Source of the DNA: Nonomuraea sp. NBC_00507 | GTDB lineage: Bacteria > Actinomycetota > Actinomycetes > Streptosporangiales > Streptosporangiaceae | Length of the DNA: 64,000 bases | Assembly: GCF_036013525.1 (NCBI RefSeq) | Contig: NZ_CP107853.1 | Location: 10,540,001-10,604,000 of the forward strand | Direction: 5' to 3' | Shown: positions 1 to 7,809 of the stretch, one piece after another | How positions within the stretch are numbered: the first letter of the stretch is position 1 | Layout: every line of letters begins with the position of its first letter | Made by a program: the position numbers and the translations under genes | The notes under the pieces: model-generated | What the model was told of the DNA's origin: nothing | The model's input: the letters and a program-made list of their open reading frames with translations, nothing else | The model's database searches: none

Positions 1-2
1 TC

Positions 3-638
3 CTCTCCCTGGACGTGGACGGCGCCGGCTTCGCCAAGCTGGGCGAGGCCGACCCGGTGCTGGGCGACCTGCAACGACGCCGCCCCGGGCTGCGGCCGGT
101 GTGTTTCTGGAGCCCGTGGGAGGCGGCGTGCTGGGCGATGATCGTGCAGCGCTCGTCGATGATCACCGCCTCCCGGATCAAGCAGCGCATCGCCGAGCGG
201 TACGGCGCGCCGGTGACCGTGGACGGGCGAACCTACGCGGCCTTTCCCCCGCCCGTGACGCTGCTGGAGGCGGGCGGCCTGGGCCTGCCCGCGCAGAAGG
301 AGGAGTGGGTGCGCGGCCTGGCCCGAGCGGCGCTCGACGGGCTGCTCACCGCCGAGCACCTGCGTTCGCTCGGCCCGGAGGAGGCGCTGGCCGAGCTGCG
401 TGGCCTGCCCGGCGTGGGGCCGTTCTCCGCGGGGCTGATCCTGATCCGCGGCGCTGGCGCGCCGGACGCGTTCCCCGGCGACGAGCCGCGCCTGTTCGCG
501 ATCCTGCGCGAGGTGTACGGGCTGCCGGAGGACGCGCCGCCGGCCGCCTACCGCAGGCTGGCCGACTCGTGGCGGCCCTACCGGTCCTGGGCGTCCTTCC
601 TGTTCCGGGCCTCCACGTACGGCGCCATGGACCCGTGA
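3..638 (+). CDS. HhH-GPD DNA glycosylase (3-methyladenine type), 5' partial
   Basis: The frame is open from the first complete codon, so the true start lies upstream of the window. The visible 211 residues carry the helix-hairpin-helix with Gly/Pro loop (LPGVGPFSAG) followed by a catalytic Asp in the FPGDEP motif, as in AlkA/MutY-fold base-excision enzymes. No lysine precedes the hairpin, so I infer a monofunctional N-glycosylase that removes alkylated or damaged bases. It ends 45 bases before the next gene on the same strand. The family is clear; the damaged-base specificity is not. Confidence 0.82.
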   Translation, partial: LSLDVDGAGFAKLGEADPVLGDLQRRRPGLRPVCFWSPWEAACWAMIVQRSSMITASRIKQRIAERYGAPVTVDGRTYAAFPPPVTLLEAGGLGLPAQKEEWVRGLARAALDGLLTAEHLRSLGPEEALAELRGLPGVGPFSAGLILIRGAGAPDAFPGDEPRLFAILREVYGLPEDAPPAAYRRLADSWRPYRSWASFLFRASTYGAMDP

Positions 639-683
639 ATCCGGCACCGGAAGTTACGCCGGGCCCGCGGTGTTGCCCTGGGC

Positions 684-1103
684 ATGGACAATCGTTACGC
701 GGATGAGAAGGTCATCAAGCGGCTGCTCGGACAGGCACAGACGTGGGCTTTCGTGGGCCTCGGCAACCATCCCCACCGTACGGCGTACGAGCAGGCTCGT
801 CTGCTCCAGGTGCGAGGCAGGCGGATCATCCCCGTCCATCCTGCCGCCGAGACCGTGCTGGGCGAGCCGGGATACGCGTCGTTGTCCGACGTGCCGGCCA
901 AGGTGGACGTCGTCGCCGTCTACCGGCGTTCCGAGCATGCGGGAAAGGCCGTGGACGAGGCGATCGCCACGGGCGCCGGGGCGGTGTGGCTGCCCCTTGA
1001 CGTGATCGACGTGGCCGCGGCTCAACGTGCTCGCGACGCCGGCCTCGATGTCGTCATGGATCGTTGCCCAGGAGTCGAATGGGCATTGCGCCGCCCTTCT
1101 TAG
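684..1103 (+). CDS. CoA-binding domain protein (YccU-like)
   Basis: This 139-residue protein is one Rossmann-type CoA_binding_2 domain. After the opening helix it has the nucleotide-binding loop FVGLGNHPHRT, then VIPVHP-like and VDVVAVYR strands, and it ends with DVVMDRCPG, the conserved Cys/Pro end of the family. Such stand-alone domains bind CoA or acyl-CoA, and their cellular role is unsettled. The ATG start is the first in frame; only a weak ribosome site precedes it. It may share a transcript with the glycosylase 45 bases upstream. Confidence 0.85.
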   Translation: MDNRYADEKVIKRLLGQAQTWAFVGLGNHPHRTAYEQARLLQVRGRRIIPVHPAAETVLGEPGYASLSDVPAKVDVVAVYRRSEHAGKAVDEAIATGAGAVWLPLDVIDVAAAQRARDAGLDVVMDRCPGVEWALRRPS

Positions 1104-1233
1104 GTTCAAACTCGGTTTGCGTTCCCCCCTTCGCTGGGATTATTGGGTTATTTTAGGAGATAAGTCGAAAGTCACGCCGGGGATGCACATCTCAGCTCCC
1201 TCGGTTGCTCCACTCTTCAAGAGGAGCGAAGCC

Positions 1234-1350
1234 ATGATTATTAACCGCACTATGACGGCCGCACGGGTCTGCCTGTCGCTGGTCCGTCTACCGGAGCCGG
1301 GTGAGGGCGACAGCGACGACCATGCGCGAAGACGCCGTCGTCGCCGGTGA
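1234..1350 (+). CDS. Possible small ORF with strong ribosome site, unknown
   Basis: A 38-codon ORF starts at an ATG preceded by AAGAGGAGCGAAGCC, a good Shine-Dalgarno at normal spacing. The peptide has a mildly hydrophobic start (RVCLSLVRLP) and ends in a run of seven arginines. The 130 bases upstream are much richer in A/T than the surroundings, as in a promoter or leader. It resembles upstream leader peptides, but the next gene is on the opposite strand and converges on it, so it has no obvious downstream target. It may be a spurious ORF. Confidence 0.3.
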   Translation: MIINRTMTAARVCLSLVRLPEPGEGDSDDHARRRRRRR

Positions 1351-1355
1351 CCTGA

Positions 1356-2024
1356 TCACTTCTTGGAGATGATGCGGCCCTTGAACATCGGGTGCTTGGT
1401 TTCCCAGTAGCGCCAGCCTTCGACTCGGGCCGGCACGTTGGCGATACCTGAGTCGACCTCAACGTGGCGGCAGGTCCGCAGCACTGACCACGCCGACCAG
1501 CCGACGCGGTAACCGAGCACCCGATACCACATGTTGCCGTACTTGCCGTCGCTGATCTCCTGGGTGTATTCGTGCCCAGTGAAGACCATGTGCCGCTCTT
1601 CGAGGTGGGGAAGGCCCAGTTTCCGCAGTGCGTCGACGACCTCAGTGGTGCCGAACGTACGTGTGATTTCGTGCCTCTTCTCCTTCTCGGTCTCCAGGAA
1701 CGCGAGGACTTCGTGTTCCCGCGTGACGGACACCGTCATCTCACCGCCAGGGCCGTCGATGAAGCGGGTGCGGGGGACGAAGAAGTTCCTGGGCGACAGC
1801 CAGTGACGTTTCCAGAAGATGCGCGGCTCGCACCACCTGTGATCGTGGTCAATGTGATGTTCCTGCTTCTGCTTCTGCTGCTGCTCGTAATCATCGTCGT
1901 CGGCGCCCGCACTGGTCGTCAAGGAGGCGACCAACACGACCGAGAGCGAGCCGCACATGGCCAGCCTCGTCGCCCTCCTCACCGAGTGACGGGGCTTCGG
2001 CCGGTCGGGAAGGGGCGTGAACAT
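1356..2024 (-). CDS. Secreted protein of unknown function
   Basis: I chose the ATG at 2024 because GAAAGGAAC sits just upstream and the product then begins with a textbook Sec signal: a basic stretch (RHSVRRATR), a hydrophobic core and an SAGA-like cleavage region. Of 222 residues, the mature part starts with an acidic then Gln/Lys/His-rich linker (DDDDYEQQQKQKQEHH). It continues as a domain with an FGTTEVVDALRKLGLPHLEE helix and many Trp/Tyr residues. I recognise no family. It is divergent from the flavoenzyme at 2334, whose ribosome site is almost identical. Confidence 0.7.
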   Translation of the reverse strand: MFTPLPDRPKPRHSVRRATRLAMCGSLSVVLVASLTTSAGADDDDYEQQQKQKQEHHIDHDHRWCEPRIFWKRHWLSPRNFFVPRTRFIDGPGGEMTVSVTREHEVLAFLETEKEKRHEITRTFGTTEVVDALRKLGLPHLEERHMVFTGHEYTQEISDGKYGNMWYRVLGYRVGWSAWSVLRTCRHVEVDSGIANVPARVEGWRYWETKHPMFKGRIISKK

Positions 2025-2333
2025 GTCCGTTCCTTTCAAGAAAAATGCGACCACGCAGCCGCAGCGCGAAATGCGACCCGCCGCAGGCGAGCCGATCAGA
2101 CCAGCACGATGGTTACAGTTGACGCGGTTCGGGCTGGAGCGCCACACCGCAGCCGGATCTCTCGCATCGAATAAAGAATTGGCGAAGAATCGTCAATTTG
2201 CTTTTCCCGCCGCCGATTGATCTGCTCCCGCCCGGCCTCCCGGGGAGCAGAAGACCGATGGGGGCGTACCACTTCCTCCTGGTCTGTCCGATCCGCGATG
2301 CTGGATCGGGTAACCGGCGAAAGGAACCGATCC

Positions 2334-3497
2334 ATGCGCGAGACCGGACGTGTGCTGCCCTCACATGCCTCGGCAGTCATCATCGGAGGCGGCGCCATGG
2401 GCGTCAGCTCGGCGTACGCCCTGGCGGCGGCCGGGGTGCACGACGTGGTCCTGATCGACAAGGGGCCGCTGGGCTCCGGCTCCACCTCGAAGGCGGCCGG
2501 GGGCGTGCGCGCGCAGTTCTCCGACCGGGTCAACATCGAGCTCGCCGTACGCAGCCTGGAGACGTTCGAGACCTTCGCCGACCGCTTCGGGCAGGAGATC
2601 GACCTGCACAAGCCGGGCTACCTGTTCCTGCTCGACTCGGCGGAGTCGGTCGCGGAGTTCGAGAAGAACGTGGCGATCCAGAATGACCTGGGCGTGCCCA
2701 GCCGGATGATCTCCGCGCGGGAGGCCGCGGAGCTGTCACCGTTGATCGACACCGACGGGCTGCTCGCCGCCGCCTACTCCCCCAGCGACGGGCACTGCAC
2801 CCCCGAATCCGTGGTACTCGGGTACGCGGGCGCGGCCCGGCGACTGGGCGCGCTCCTGCTGCCCAACTGCGCCGCGACCGGCATCGAGACCGTGGACGGC
2901 CGCATCGTCGCGGTCCAGACCGACGGCGGCCGCATCGAGACCGACACCGTGATCTGCGCGGCCGGCGCCTGGTCGCGGGAGATCGGCGCGTGGGTGGGCG
3001 TCGACCTGCCGGTGACCCCGCTACGCAGGCAGATCCTCGTCACCGAGCCGATTCCCGATCTGCCCCCGACCGCGTTCACCATCGACTTCGGCACCACGCT
3101 CTACTTCCACCGCGAGGGCCCGGGGCTGCTGCTCGGCATGTCCGACCCGGACGAGACCCCTGGGTTCAAGCTGGACCGGTCCGACGCCTGGCTGCCGCGC
3201 CTCGGCGAGGCCATGGCCCGCCGTGCCCCGGCCCTGATGGAGACCGGCATCGCCACCGGCTGGGCCGGCCTGTACGAGGTGACGCCGGACCACAACGCGC
3301 TCATCGGGACCGCTCCGGACGTCGACCGGTTCCTTTACGCCACCGGCTTCTCCGGCCACGGTTTCCTCATGAGCCCCGCCGTCGGGGAGGTGGTCCGGGA
3401 CCTCTACCTGGGCCGGGCCCCGTTCGTGGACGTCACCGGCTTCGACGCCGGCCGTTTCGCCCTGGCGGGGGCCAGGCCGGAGCTGAACATCGTCTGA
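2334..3497 (+). CDS. FAD-dependent oxidoreductase, DAO/sarcosine oxidase beta type
   Basis: The 387-residue product starts with a Rossmann FAD-binding motif, VIIGGGAMGVSSAYALAAAG, and an acidic residue ending the second strand (LIDK). It continues with the SGSTSKAAGGVR segment typical of sarcosine oxidase beta and dimethylglycine oxidase-type flavoproteins. The C-terminal region has GLYEVTPDHNALIG and a GFSGHGFLMSPAVGE motif of the DAO family. It probably oxidises a secondary or tertiary amine or amino acid in the cytoplasm and releases peroxide. The start at 2334 has GAAAGGAAC at proper spacing. No partner subunits lie nearby, so it should act alone. It converges on the hydrolase ending at 3501, leaving only 3 bases. 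Confidence 0.85.
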   Translation: MRETGRVLPSHASAVIIGGGAMGVSSAYALAAAGVHDVVLIDKGPLGSGSTSKAAGGVRAQFSDRVNIELAVRSLETFETFADRFGQEIDLHKPGYLFLLDSAESVAEFEKNVAIQNDLGVPSRMISAREAAELSPLIDTDGLLAAAYSPSDGHCTPESVVLGYAGAARRLGALLLPNCAATGIETVDGRIVAVQTDGGRIETDTVICAAGAWSREIGAWVGVDLPVTPLRRQILVTEPIPDLPPTAFTIDFGTTLYFHREGPGLLLGMSDPDETPGFKLDRSDAWLPRLGEAMARRAPALMETGIATGWAGLYEVTPDHNALIGTAPDVDRFLYATGFSGHGFLMSPAVGEVVRDLYLGRAPFVDVTGFDAGRFALAGARPELNIV

Positions 3498-3500
3498 CCG

Positions 3501-4169
3501 TCAGCCGCCGATGTCGAGCAGGATTTTCAGGAGGTCCTGCGGGGCGTCCCGCATGAGGTTGTGCCCGCTGTCGAGCGCGTACGTGGTCCAGGAGGGGTCC
3601 GCGCGCAGCCGCTGGTAGGTGGGGGTGAACGGCGATTGCTCCGCCCACCCCGCCGCGTACACGTAGACCCGCCGCCGGACGTGCGCCGCGTGCTCAGTGA
3701 TCGGGAGAGGTTGGAGGAGCGAGGCGAGTGGGTGGGGCGTGGCTCGCGGATCGAAGAAGGGCAGAGGACGCACGGCGTCGCCGCTCTCCACCACGTCCAC
3801 GTACCACTGCCGCTCGCGATCGGAGACCAGGCTCCACATGGAATCGCCGGGCTGCGGCACGACGGCGTCCAAGTAGACCAGCGAGTCCACCCGGCCCGGC
3901 ACCCGATCGGCGACCCCGGTGATCATCATTCCCCCGTAGCTGTGGCCGACCAGCACCGCGTCCTGGATGTTCTCGGCCGCCAGCACGCCGATCACGTCCT
4001 GGATGTGGGTCTCCAGGTTCACCCCGCCATGCAGCAGATGGCTGCGCTCACTGAGCCCGGTCAAGGTCAGCGGGTGTACGCGGTGCCCGTGACGGCGCAG
4101 CTCCTCGGTGAGCTGTTCGAAGCACCAGCCGCCGTGGCACATGCCGGGAATCAGAACAAAGGTGGTCAC
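3501..4169 (-). CDS. Alpha/beta hydrolase (esterase-like)
   Basis: This 222-residue hydrolase has an N-terminal oxyanion strand TFVLIPGMCHGGW, the nucleophile elbow GHSYGGM, an Asp in the LDAVVP strand region and the catalytic His in ALDSGHNLMRDAP. This is the EstC/salicylate-esterase-like subgroup of small cytoplasmic hydrolases. The GTG start is supported by GAAGGAGAA and overlaps the stop of the MFS gene in a GTGA, so translation is coupled. It is the last gene of the operon repressed by the TetR protein at 6233. The substrate is unknown; ester hydrolysis of a compound exported by the MFS partner is a guess. Confidence 0.85.
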   Translation of the reverse strand: MTTFVLIPGMCHGGWCFEQLTEELRRHGHRVHPLTLTGLSERSHLLHGGVNLETHIQDVIGVLAAENIQDAVLVGHSYGGMMITGVADRVPGRVDSLVYLDAVVPQPGDSMWSLVSDRERQWYVDVVESGDAVRPLPFFDPRATPHPLASLLQPLPITEHAAHVRRRVYVYAAGWAEQSPFTPTYQRLRADPSWTTYALDSGHNLMRDAPQDLLKILLDIGG

Positions 4170-5332
4170 TGCCGTTCTCCTTCTCTCGTGGTCGTGGGTG
4201 CGAGGCGTGGACGGCCTAGGGTGGCGGCGGCCGCCGCGCACAGGATCGCGGTCCAGGCCAGCGTGGCCTCGGTCGAGGTGTGATCGGCGAGGATGCCGGC
4301 GATCCACGGCCCGGCGGTCTGACCGGCCGCGAACAAGGTGGTGAAGGCCGCCAGCGTGGCCGTCCAGTCGGCGGGCGGGGTGCCGTTCCTGATGAGCGCG
4401 GTCACGGCGGCGGGAACGGCCATGAACGTCGCCCCGTAGACGACTGCGGAGGCGAGGATGACCGGCAACTCCGAGGAGGCCAGGGCCAGTGCGGCTCCCC
4501 CGGCGAGGACGGCGAGCAGCGCGGCGAGGGCTCGGTCACCGGGCCACTGGGTGATGGGGCGGCTCCACAGCGAGGGCGCCGCCATGACGGCCACCCCCAG
4601 GACCGTCCAGGTGAGTGTCACCTGCGCGACCGGGAGGTGCCGCTCGGCGAGGTAGGCGGACAGGAAGGTGATGTAGGTGATGTAGCCGGCGGCGAACAGC
4701 AGATACGCCAGGGCGGTCCGCCAGAGCGGGCGCACCCGAGCCTGCCCGGCGGTGGCGGCCGGCGCCTCCCTGTCCTCGCCGGTGTCCGCGGCGGCCCAAC
4801 TCACCAGCGTCGCCAGCCCGGCGGCGACGCTGAGGCCGGCCCAGGCGAGCTGCCAGCGATCCCCCAGTGCCGGGATGGTCGCGCCGCTGACCACGATGCC
4901 CAGCCCGGTGCCGGCGAAGTAGACGGTGATGGGCACGCCGGAGGAGATGCCGGTGGCGATACGCGCCGCGATCACACCGCCCGCGATGAACACCAGCGCC
5001 CCCGCGACCCCGGCGGCGGCCCGTGCGGTCAGCAGCACCAGGTGGTCACCGCTCACCGCGGTGGCGGCGAGCGCCACCACGATGAGAACCATCCCCCAGC
5101 GGAAGGTGCCGGCGGTGCCCAGCCGGCGCCGGACGACGGGGGTCACCAGCGCGCCGAGGAGGTAGCCGACCCCGTTGGCGGCGCTCATGACCCCCGCTTC
5201 GGCCAGGCTCCAGTGCAGGTCGTCCCGCATGGCCGGGACGAGCAGCCCGTAGGCGAAGCGCGCGAGCCCGAGGGCCGAAGCGGTGCCGAGCGCCAGCCTC
5301 ACCGCCTGCCACAGCGCCGGGCTCACGGGCAT
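4166..5332 (-). CDS. MFS transporter, YbfB/YjiJ-like
   Basis: The 388-residue membrane protein has about twelve hydrophobic segments. Its first helices contain GLARFAYGLLVPAM, the signature of the YbfB/YjiJ branch of the major facilitator superfamily, and a GYLLGALVTPVVRRRLG loop matches the usual motif A position. The ATG at 5332 lies inside the end of the upstream hydrolase (10-base overlap), and the stop overlaps the next gene in GTGA, so all three genes are translationally coupled. TetR control of an MFS pump suggests efflux of a small molecule, but direction and substrate cannot be read from the sequence. Confidence 0.85.
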   Translation of the reverse strand: MPVSPALWQAVRLALGTASALGLARFAYGLLVPAMRDDLHWSLAEAGVMSAANGVGYLLGALVTPVVRRRLGTAGTFRWGMVLIVVALAATAVSGDHLVLLTARAAAGVAGALVFIAGGVIAARIATGISSGVPITVYFAGTGLGIVVSGATIPALGDRWQLAWAGLSVAAGLATLVSWAAADTGEDREAPAATAGQARVRPLWRTALAYLLFAAGYITYITFLSAYLAERHLPVAQVTLTWTVLGVAVMAAPSLWSRPITQWPGDRALAALLAVLAGGAALALASSELPVILASAVVYGATFMAVPAAVTALIRNGTPPADWTATLAAFTTLFAAGQTAGPWIAGILADHTSTEATLAWTAILCAAAAATLGRPRLAPTTTREGERQ

Positions 5333-6153
5333 CGCGCCAGGAAGCTCAAGATCGTACGGGCCAGCGTCACGCGATGGTCCGATAGAGCGTGGTCGGTGGC
5401 GAAGACATGATGGTCGAGCTGCTTGACGGGCTGCGCCTGGTAGGCCGTGACCAGCGGTTCGTGATGCACCTCGTGCGGGGTGACGGTGTCGAGGCTGGTG
5501 CCGATGAGCAGCACCGGGCGGTCCGCCAGCAGCGGCGCGAGCCCGGCAAGCCGCCACGAGTCGCCGGCCGCCTCCATCTCGGCGACGAGCGCCTCCCCGC
5601 TGGTGCCCCGAAGCGGTCCGAGCTCCCCGGCGAACGCCTCCACATAGCCCTCCCGCAGGCTCGGGTCAGCCCGGCAGAGCGCCGCCACCGTACCGAAGTC
5701 GAACCCCGCCACCGAGGCGACCGCCGCAATGGACGGGTCCGCCGCCGCGGTCATCAGCGCGGCGAATCCACCGAGACTGTGGCCGATCAACACCACCCGT
5801 CGCGGATCGAGCCGGTACGTGGTGGCGAGCTCCTTCTCCCGCAGACCGGCCATGATCGCGGCCGTGTCCTCGAGCACATGCCCCCACGACCACGAACCCC
5901 CGGCGCCCCACGAGCCGCGATAGTGGAACACCAAGGACGCATAGCCCGCACGGCGCAGCACCTGTGCGAGGTCGAAGTTGCGTTCGTTGCCGGGGAATCC
6001 GTGCAGCAGCACGACGACCGGGTGCGGCCCGCTGCCTGCCGGAACGTGCAGGACGCCCGGCAAGGCCGCGCCACCGCTGTCGAAGGTCAACGCGGGTGTG
6101 ACGGCGGGAAAGCGGGGATCGCGCGGAGGGTCGGTGGCAAGCGGGTCCGTCAT
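5323..6153 (-). CDS. Alpha/beta hydrolase, dienelactone hydrolase-like
   Basis: The 276-residue protein has the oxyanion region VVLLHGFPGNERNFD, a second conserved stretch FHYRGSWGAGG, the nucleophile elbow GHSLGGFAAL, and late Asp and His positions (SLDTVTPHE; HHVFATDHALSDHR). This fits cytoplasmic S9/dienelactone-type hydrolases with a cap inserted after strand 6. It is the first gene of the operon, and its ATG lies 14 bases from the nearer TetR operator on the promoter side. Two unrelated hydrolases flanking a pump suggest one detoxification or modification function, which is inference. Confidence 0.85.
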   Translation of the reverse strand: MTDPLATDPPRDPRFPAVTPALTFDSGGAALPGVLHVPAGSGPHPVVVLLHGFPGNERNFDLAQVLRRAGYASLVFHYRGSWGAGGSWSWGHVLEDTAAIMAGLREKELATTYRLDPRRVVLIGHSLGGFAALMTAAADPSIAAVASVAGFDFGTVAALCRADPSLREGYVEAFAGELGPLRGTSGEALVAEMEAAGDSWRLAGLAPLLADRPVLLIGTSLDTVTPHEVHHEPLVTAYQAQPVKQLDHHVFATDHALSDHRVTLARTILSFLARCP

Positions 6154-6167
6154 CGAAGGCTCCAGAG

Positions 6168-6225
6168 ATCGAACCGATCGGTACGATCGAAGACGCTAGC
6201 AGCCAATCGAACCGATCGGTACCAT
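6168..6225. promoter_or_regulatory. Two TetR operator copies between divergent genes
   Basis: Two 20-base near-perfect inverted repeats lie at 6168-6187 (ATCGAACCGATCGGTACGAT) and 6206-6225 (same but ending in CCAT), with centres 38 bases apart. They fill the 79-base gap between the hydrolase operon and the tetR gene. The second copy ends only 7 bases before the tetR start codon, so binding would block both promoters and autoregulate the repressor. Confidence 0.85.
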
Positions 6226-6232
6226 CTATGGC

Positions 6233-6835
6233 ATGCCAGTCGCCAAAGGCTCGACGATCGACCCGGCCCGCACCCGCGCCGCTATCATCGAAGCGGCCAC
6301 CCCGGTCCTGTACGAACGCGGACTCGACGGCATCGGCGTCGCCGAGTTGTGCGCCCGCCTAGAGGTGTCCAAGGAGACGCTCTACCGCCACTTCGGCACC
6401 AAGGACGGCCTCGTGCAGGCTGTGCTGGAAGCGCGCAGCGCGCGGTTGACCGGCTGGCTGACGGAGGCCGTCGCGGCGGCAGGAGACGACCCCCACGACC
6501 AGCTGACCGCGGTCTTCGACGCCCTCCAGCGGTGGTACGACAGGCCGGCCTTCCGCGGCTGCGCGATGGTGAACGCGTCCGCCCAGCACCACGACGAGAC
6601 CGTGCGTGCCCTCACCGCACGGCACCTGGACCGCTACCTCGATCTGCTCACCGGCATCGCCACGCGCGCCGGAGCCGCGGACCCGGGCGCGCTGGGGCGC
6701 CAGCTGCTCATGCTGATCGAGGGCGCGACCGTTGTCGCCGCACATCACGGCACGGCCGGCACGGCCGGACAGGCCCGCGACGCCGCCCTCACCCTGCTGG
6801 GGACCCCCTCAAGGACTCAAGGGCCGGTGAGGTAG
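6233..6835 (+). CDS. TetR-family repressor
   Basis: The N-terminal 60 residues form a TetR helix-turn-helix (RAAIIEAATPVLYERGLDG, then VAELCARLEVSKETLYRHF). The remainder is a TetR_C ligand domain with CAMVNASAQ and a helix of buried hydrophobics. It likely represses the divergent hydrolase/MFS operon and itself through the paired operators. No Shine-Dalgarno precedes the ATG and an operator ends 7 bases upstream, so the mRNA is probably leaderless. The last dozen residues (after LLGTPS) run toward a decayed gene on the other strand and may have been altered by that deletion. Confidence 0.9.
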   Translation: MPVAKGSTIDPARTRAAIIEAATPVLYERGLDGIGVAELCARLEVSKETLYRHFGTKDGLVQAVLEARSARLTGWLTEAVAAAGDDPHDQLTAVFDALQRWYDRPAFRGCAMVNASAQHHDETVRALTARHLDRYLDLLTGIATRAGAADPGALGRQLLMLIEGATVVAAHHGTAGTAGQARDAALTLLGTPSRTQGPVR

Positions 6836-6838
6836 CGG

Positions 6839-6921
6839 CCGCGATCGCCAGCAGGGCCCGGAGCTTGTCGGAGATGGGTGCGGTGCCCGGGGCGTCGTTC
6901 CCCAAGCTCGATGTACGGCAT
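6839..6921 (-). pseudogene. Remnant of a carboxymuconolactone decarboxylase-family gene
   Basis: Directly after an AGGAGG ribosome site an ATG opens MPYIELG, the usual start of a family of AhpD/carboxymuconolactone decarboxylase proteins. One base out of frame follows NDAPG, then ISDKLRALLAIAAA, which in intact members lies much later in the protein. So the gene has an internal deletion plus a frameshift and is dead. It lies 24 bases downstream of the TIGR03084-type gene on the same strand and was probably its operon partner. Family assignment is from memory of the motifs. Confidence 0.5.
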
Positions 6922-6945
6922 CCGTTTCCTCCTGAGGATCGGCGG

Positions 6946-7680
6946 TCAGGCGGCGTAGTTGCGGACGACACGCAGAGCGTCGGCGGCGCGCGGACCCTCG
7001 GCGGTCAGGCCGGTCTGCTCGGGTGCGAGGCGGCGAGCGCCAACCCGGCAGAACTCCGAGGCCAGGCCGATGATCCGGTCCGGGGCGGCGGGGTCGCCGA
7101 AGGTCCATCGGGTTCCGTCCGGTGCGGTGAGCTCGCAGAACACCGGAGTGTCCGGGAGCCCGGACACGGCGAAGGCGTACGGCAGCGTACGGTGGGCCAG
7201 CCAGGCCACATGCCGCAGCCGGTCCGTGTCGGGGTAGGCGATGCCCAGCGGAACCGTGATGTCCAGGGCATGCGCCCAGTGCTCGGCGATCCTGGTCGTG
7301 GCCAGAGTGCGTGGGGACAACGGCGTCCTGACCCAGGACAGGCGCGTGCCCGGCGGATGGGCGCGCAGCGCGTCAGGAGTGGCGAACGCGGCTTTGCGCC
7401 AGCGGGCAAGCAGGTCCGACGGCGGCATCCCGCGCTCCGCGGCCACCATCTCGTCGGCCAGGCCGTCCACGGTGGCCTCGGCGGAGGGAAGGAAGGCCGT
7501 CCCTTCCGTGATGGACTGGCCGGTGACCGTTTCCTCGGTCTGGGCGAGATGCAGAACGACATCGGCAACGGTCCAGCCCGCCGCCGCCGAGGGGCAGGAC
7601 CACTGATCCGGGGTCAGGGACTCCAATACCGCGTCCAGCTGGCGGTATTCCGCAGCCAGATCATCGAAGATGTCCGTCAT
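6946..7680 (-). CDS. TIGR03084-type DinB/maleylpyruvate isomerase-fold protein
   Basis: The 244-residue protein begins with a four-helix DinB bundle: the N-terminal helix FDDLAAEYRQLDAVL, then LTPDQWSCPSAAAGWTVADVVLHLAQ, whose late His supplies a metal ligand. A second helical His motif follows, RIAEHWAHALDITVPLG, with HxxxH-like spacing. These proteins are actinobacterial, bind a metal and are thought to use mycothiol; their reactions are mostly unknown. I chose the ATG at 7680 because the longer reading lacks conserved sequence. It is divergent from the secreted protease. Confidence 0.8.
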   Translation of the reverse strand: MTDIFDDLAAEYRQLDAVLESLTPDQWSCPSAAAGWTVADVVLHLAQTEETVTGQSITEGTAFLPSAEATVDGLADEMVAAERGMPPSDLLARWRKAAFATPDALRAHPPGTRLSWVRTPLSPRTLATTRIAEHWAHALDITVPLGIAYPDTDRLRHVAWLAHRTLPYAFAVSGLPDTPVFCELTAPDGTRWTFGDPAAPDRIIGLASEFCRVGARRLAPEQTGLTAEGPRAADALRVVRNYAA

Positions 7681-7766
7681 CACCCCATCGTACGGAACTT
7701 TGTTCTGCTGGTTCCAGGCGATGCCATATCCAGATACGCATACCTTGAGTCGGATCGACACCTCCG

Positions 7767-7809
7767 TACGTACCTCTGAGCGCAACTATCCGGTTTCGGG
7801 AGGTACGTA
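7767..7809 (+). promoter_or_regulatory. Inverted repeat that can hide the protease ribosome site
   Basis: TACGTACCTC at 7767-7776 is the exact reverse complement of GAGGTACGTA at 7800-7809. The second arm covers the Shine-Dalgarno (GGGAGG) and the A of the start codon, so the mRNA can fold into a 10-bp hairpin that blocks initiation. It could instead be a protein operator. Confidence 0.5.

Noticed and set aside
4280..7779. Long plus-strand frames across the hydrolase/MFS operon and beyond
   Set aside because: Antisense of well-supported genes; products lack any recognisable domain.
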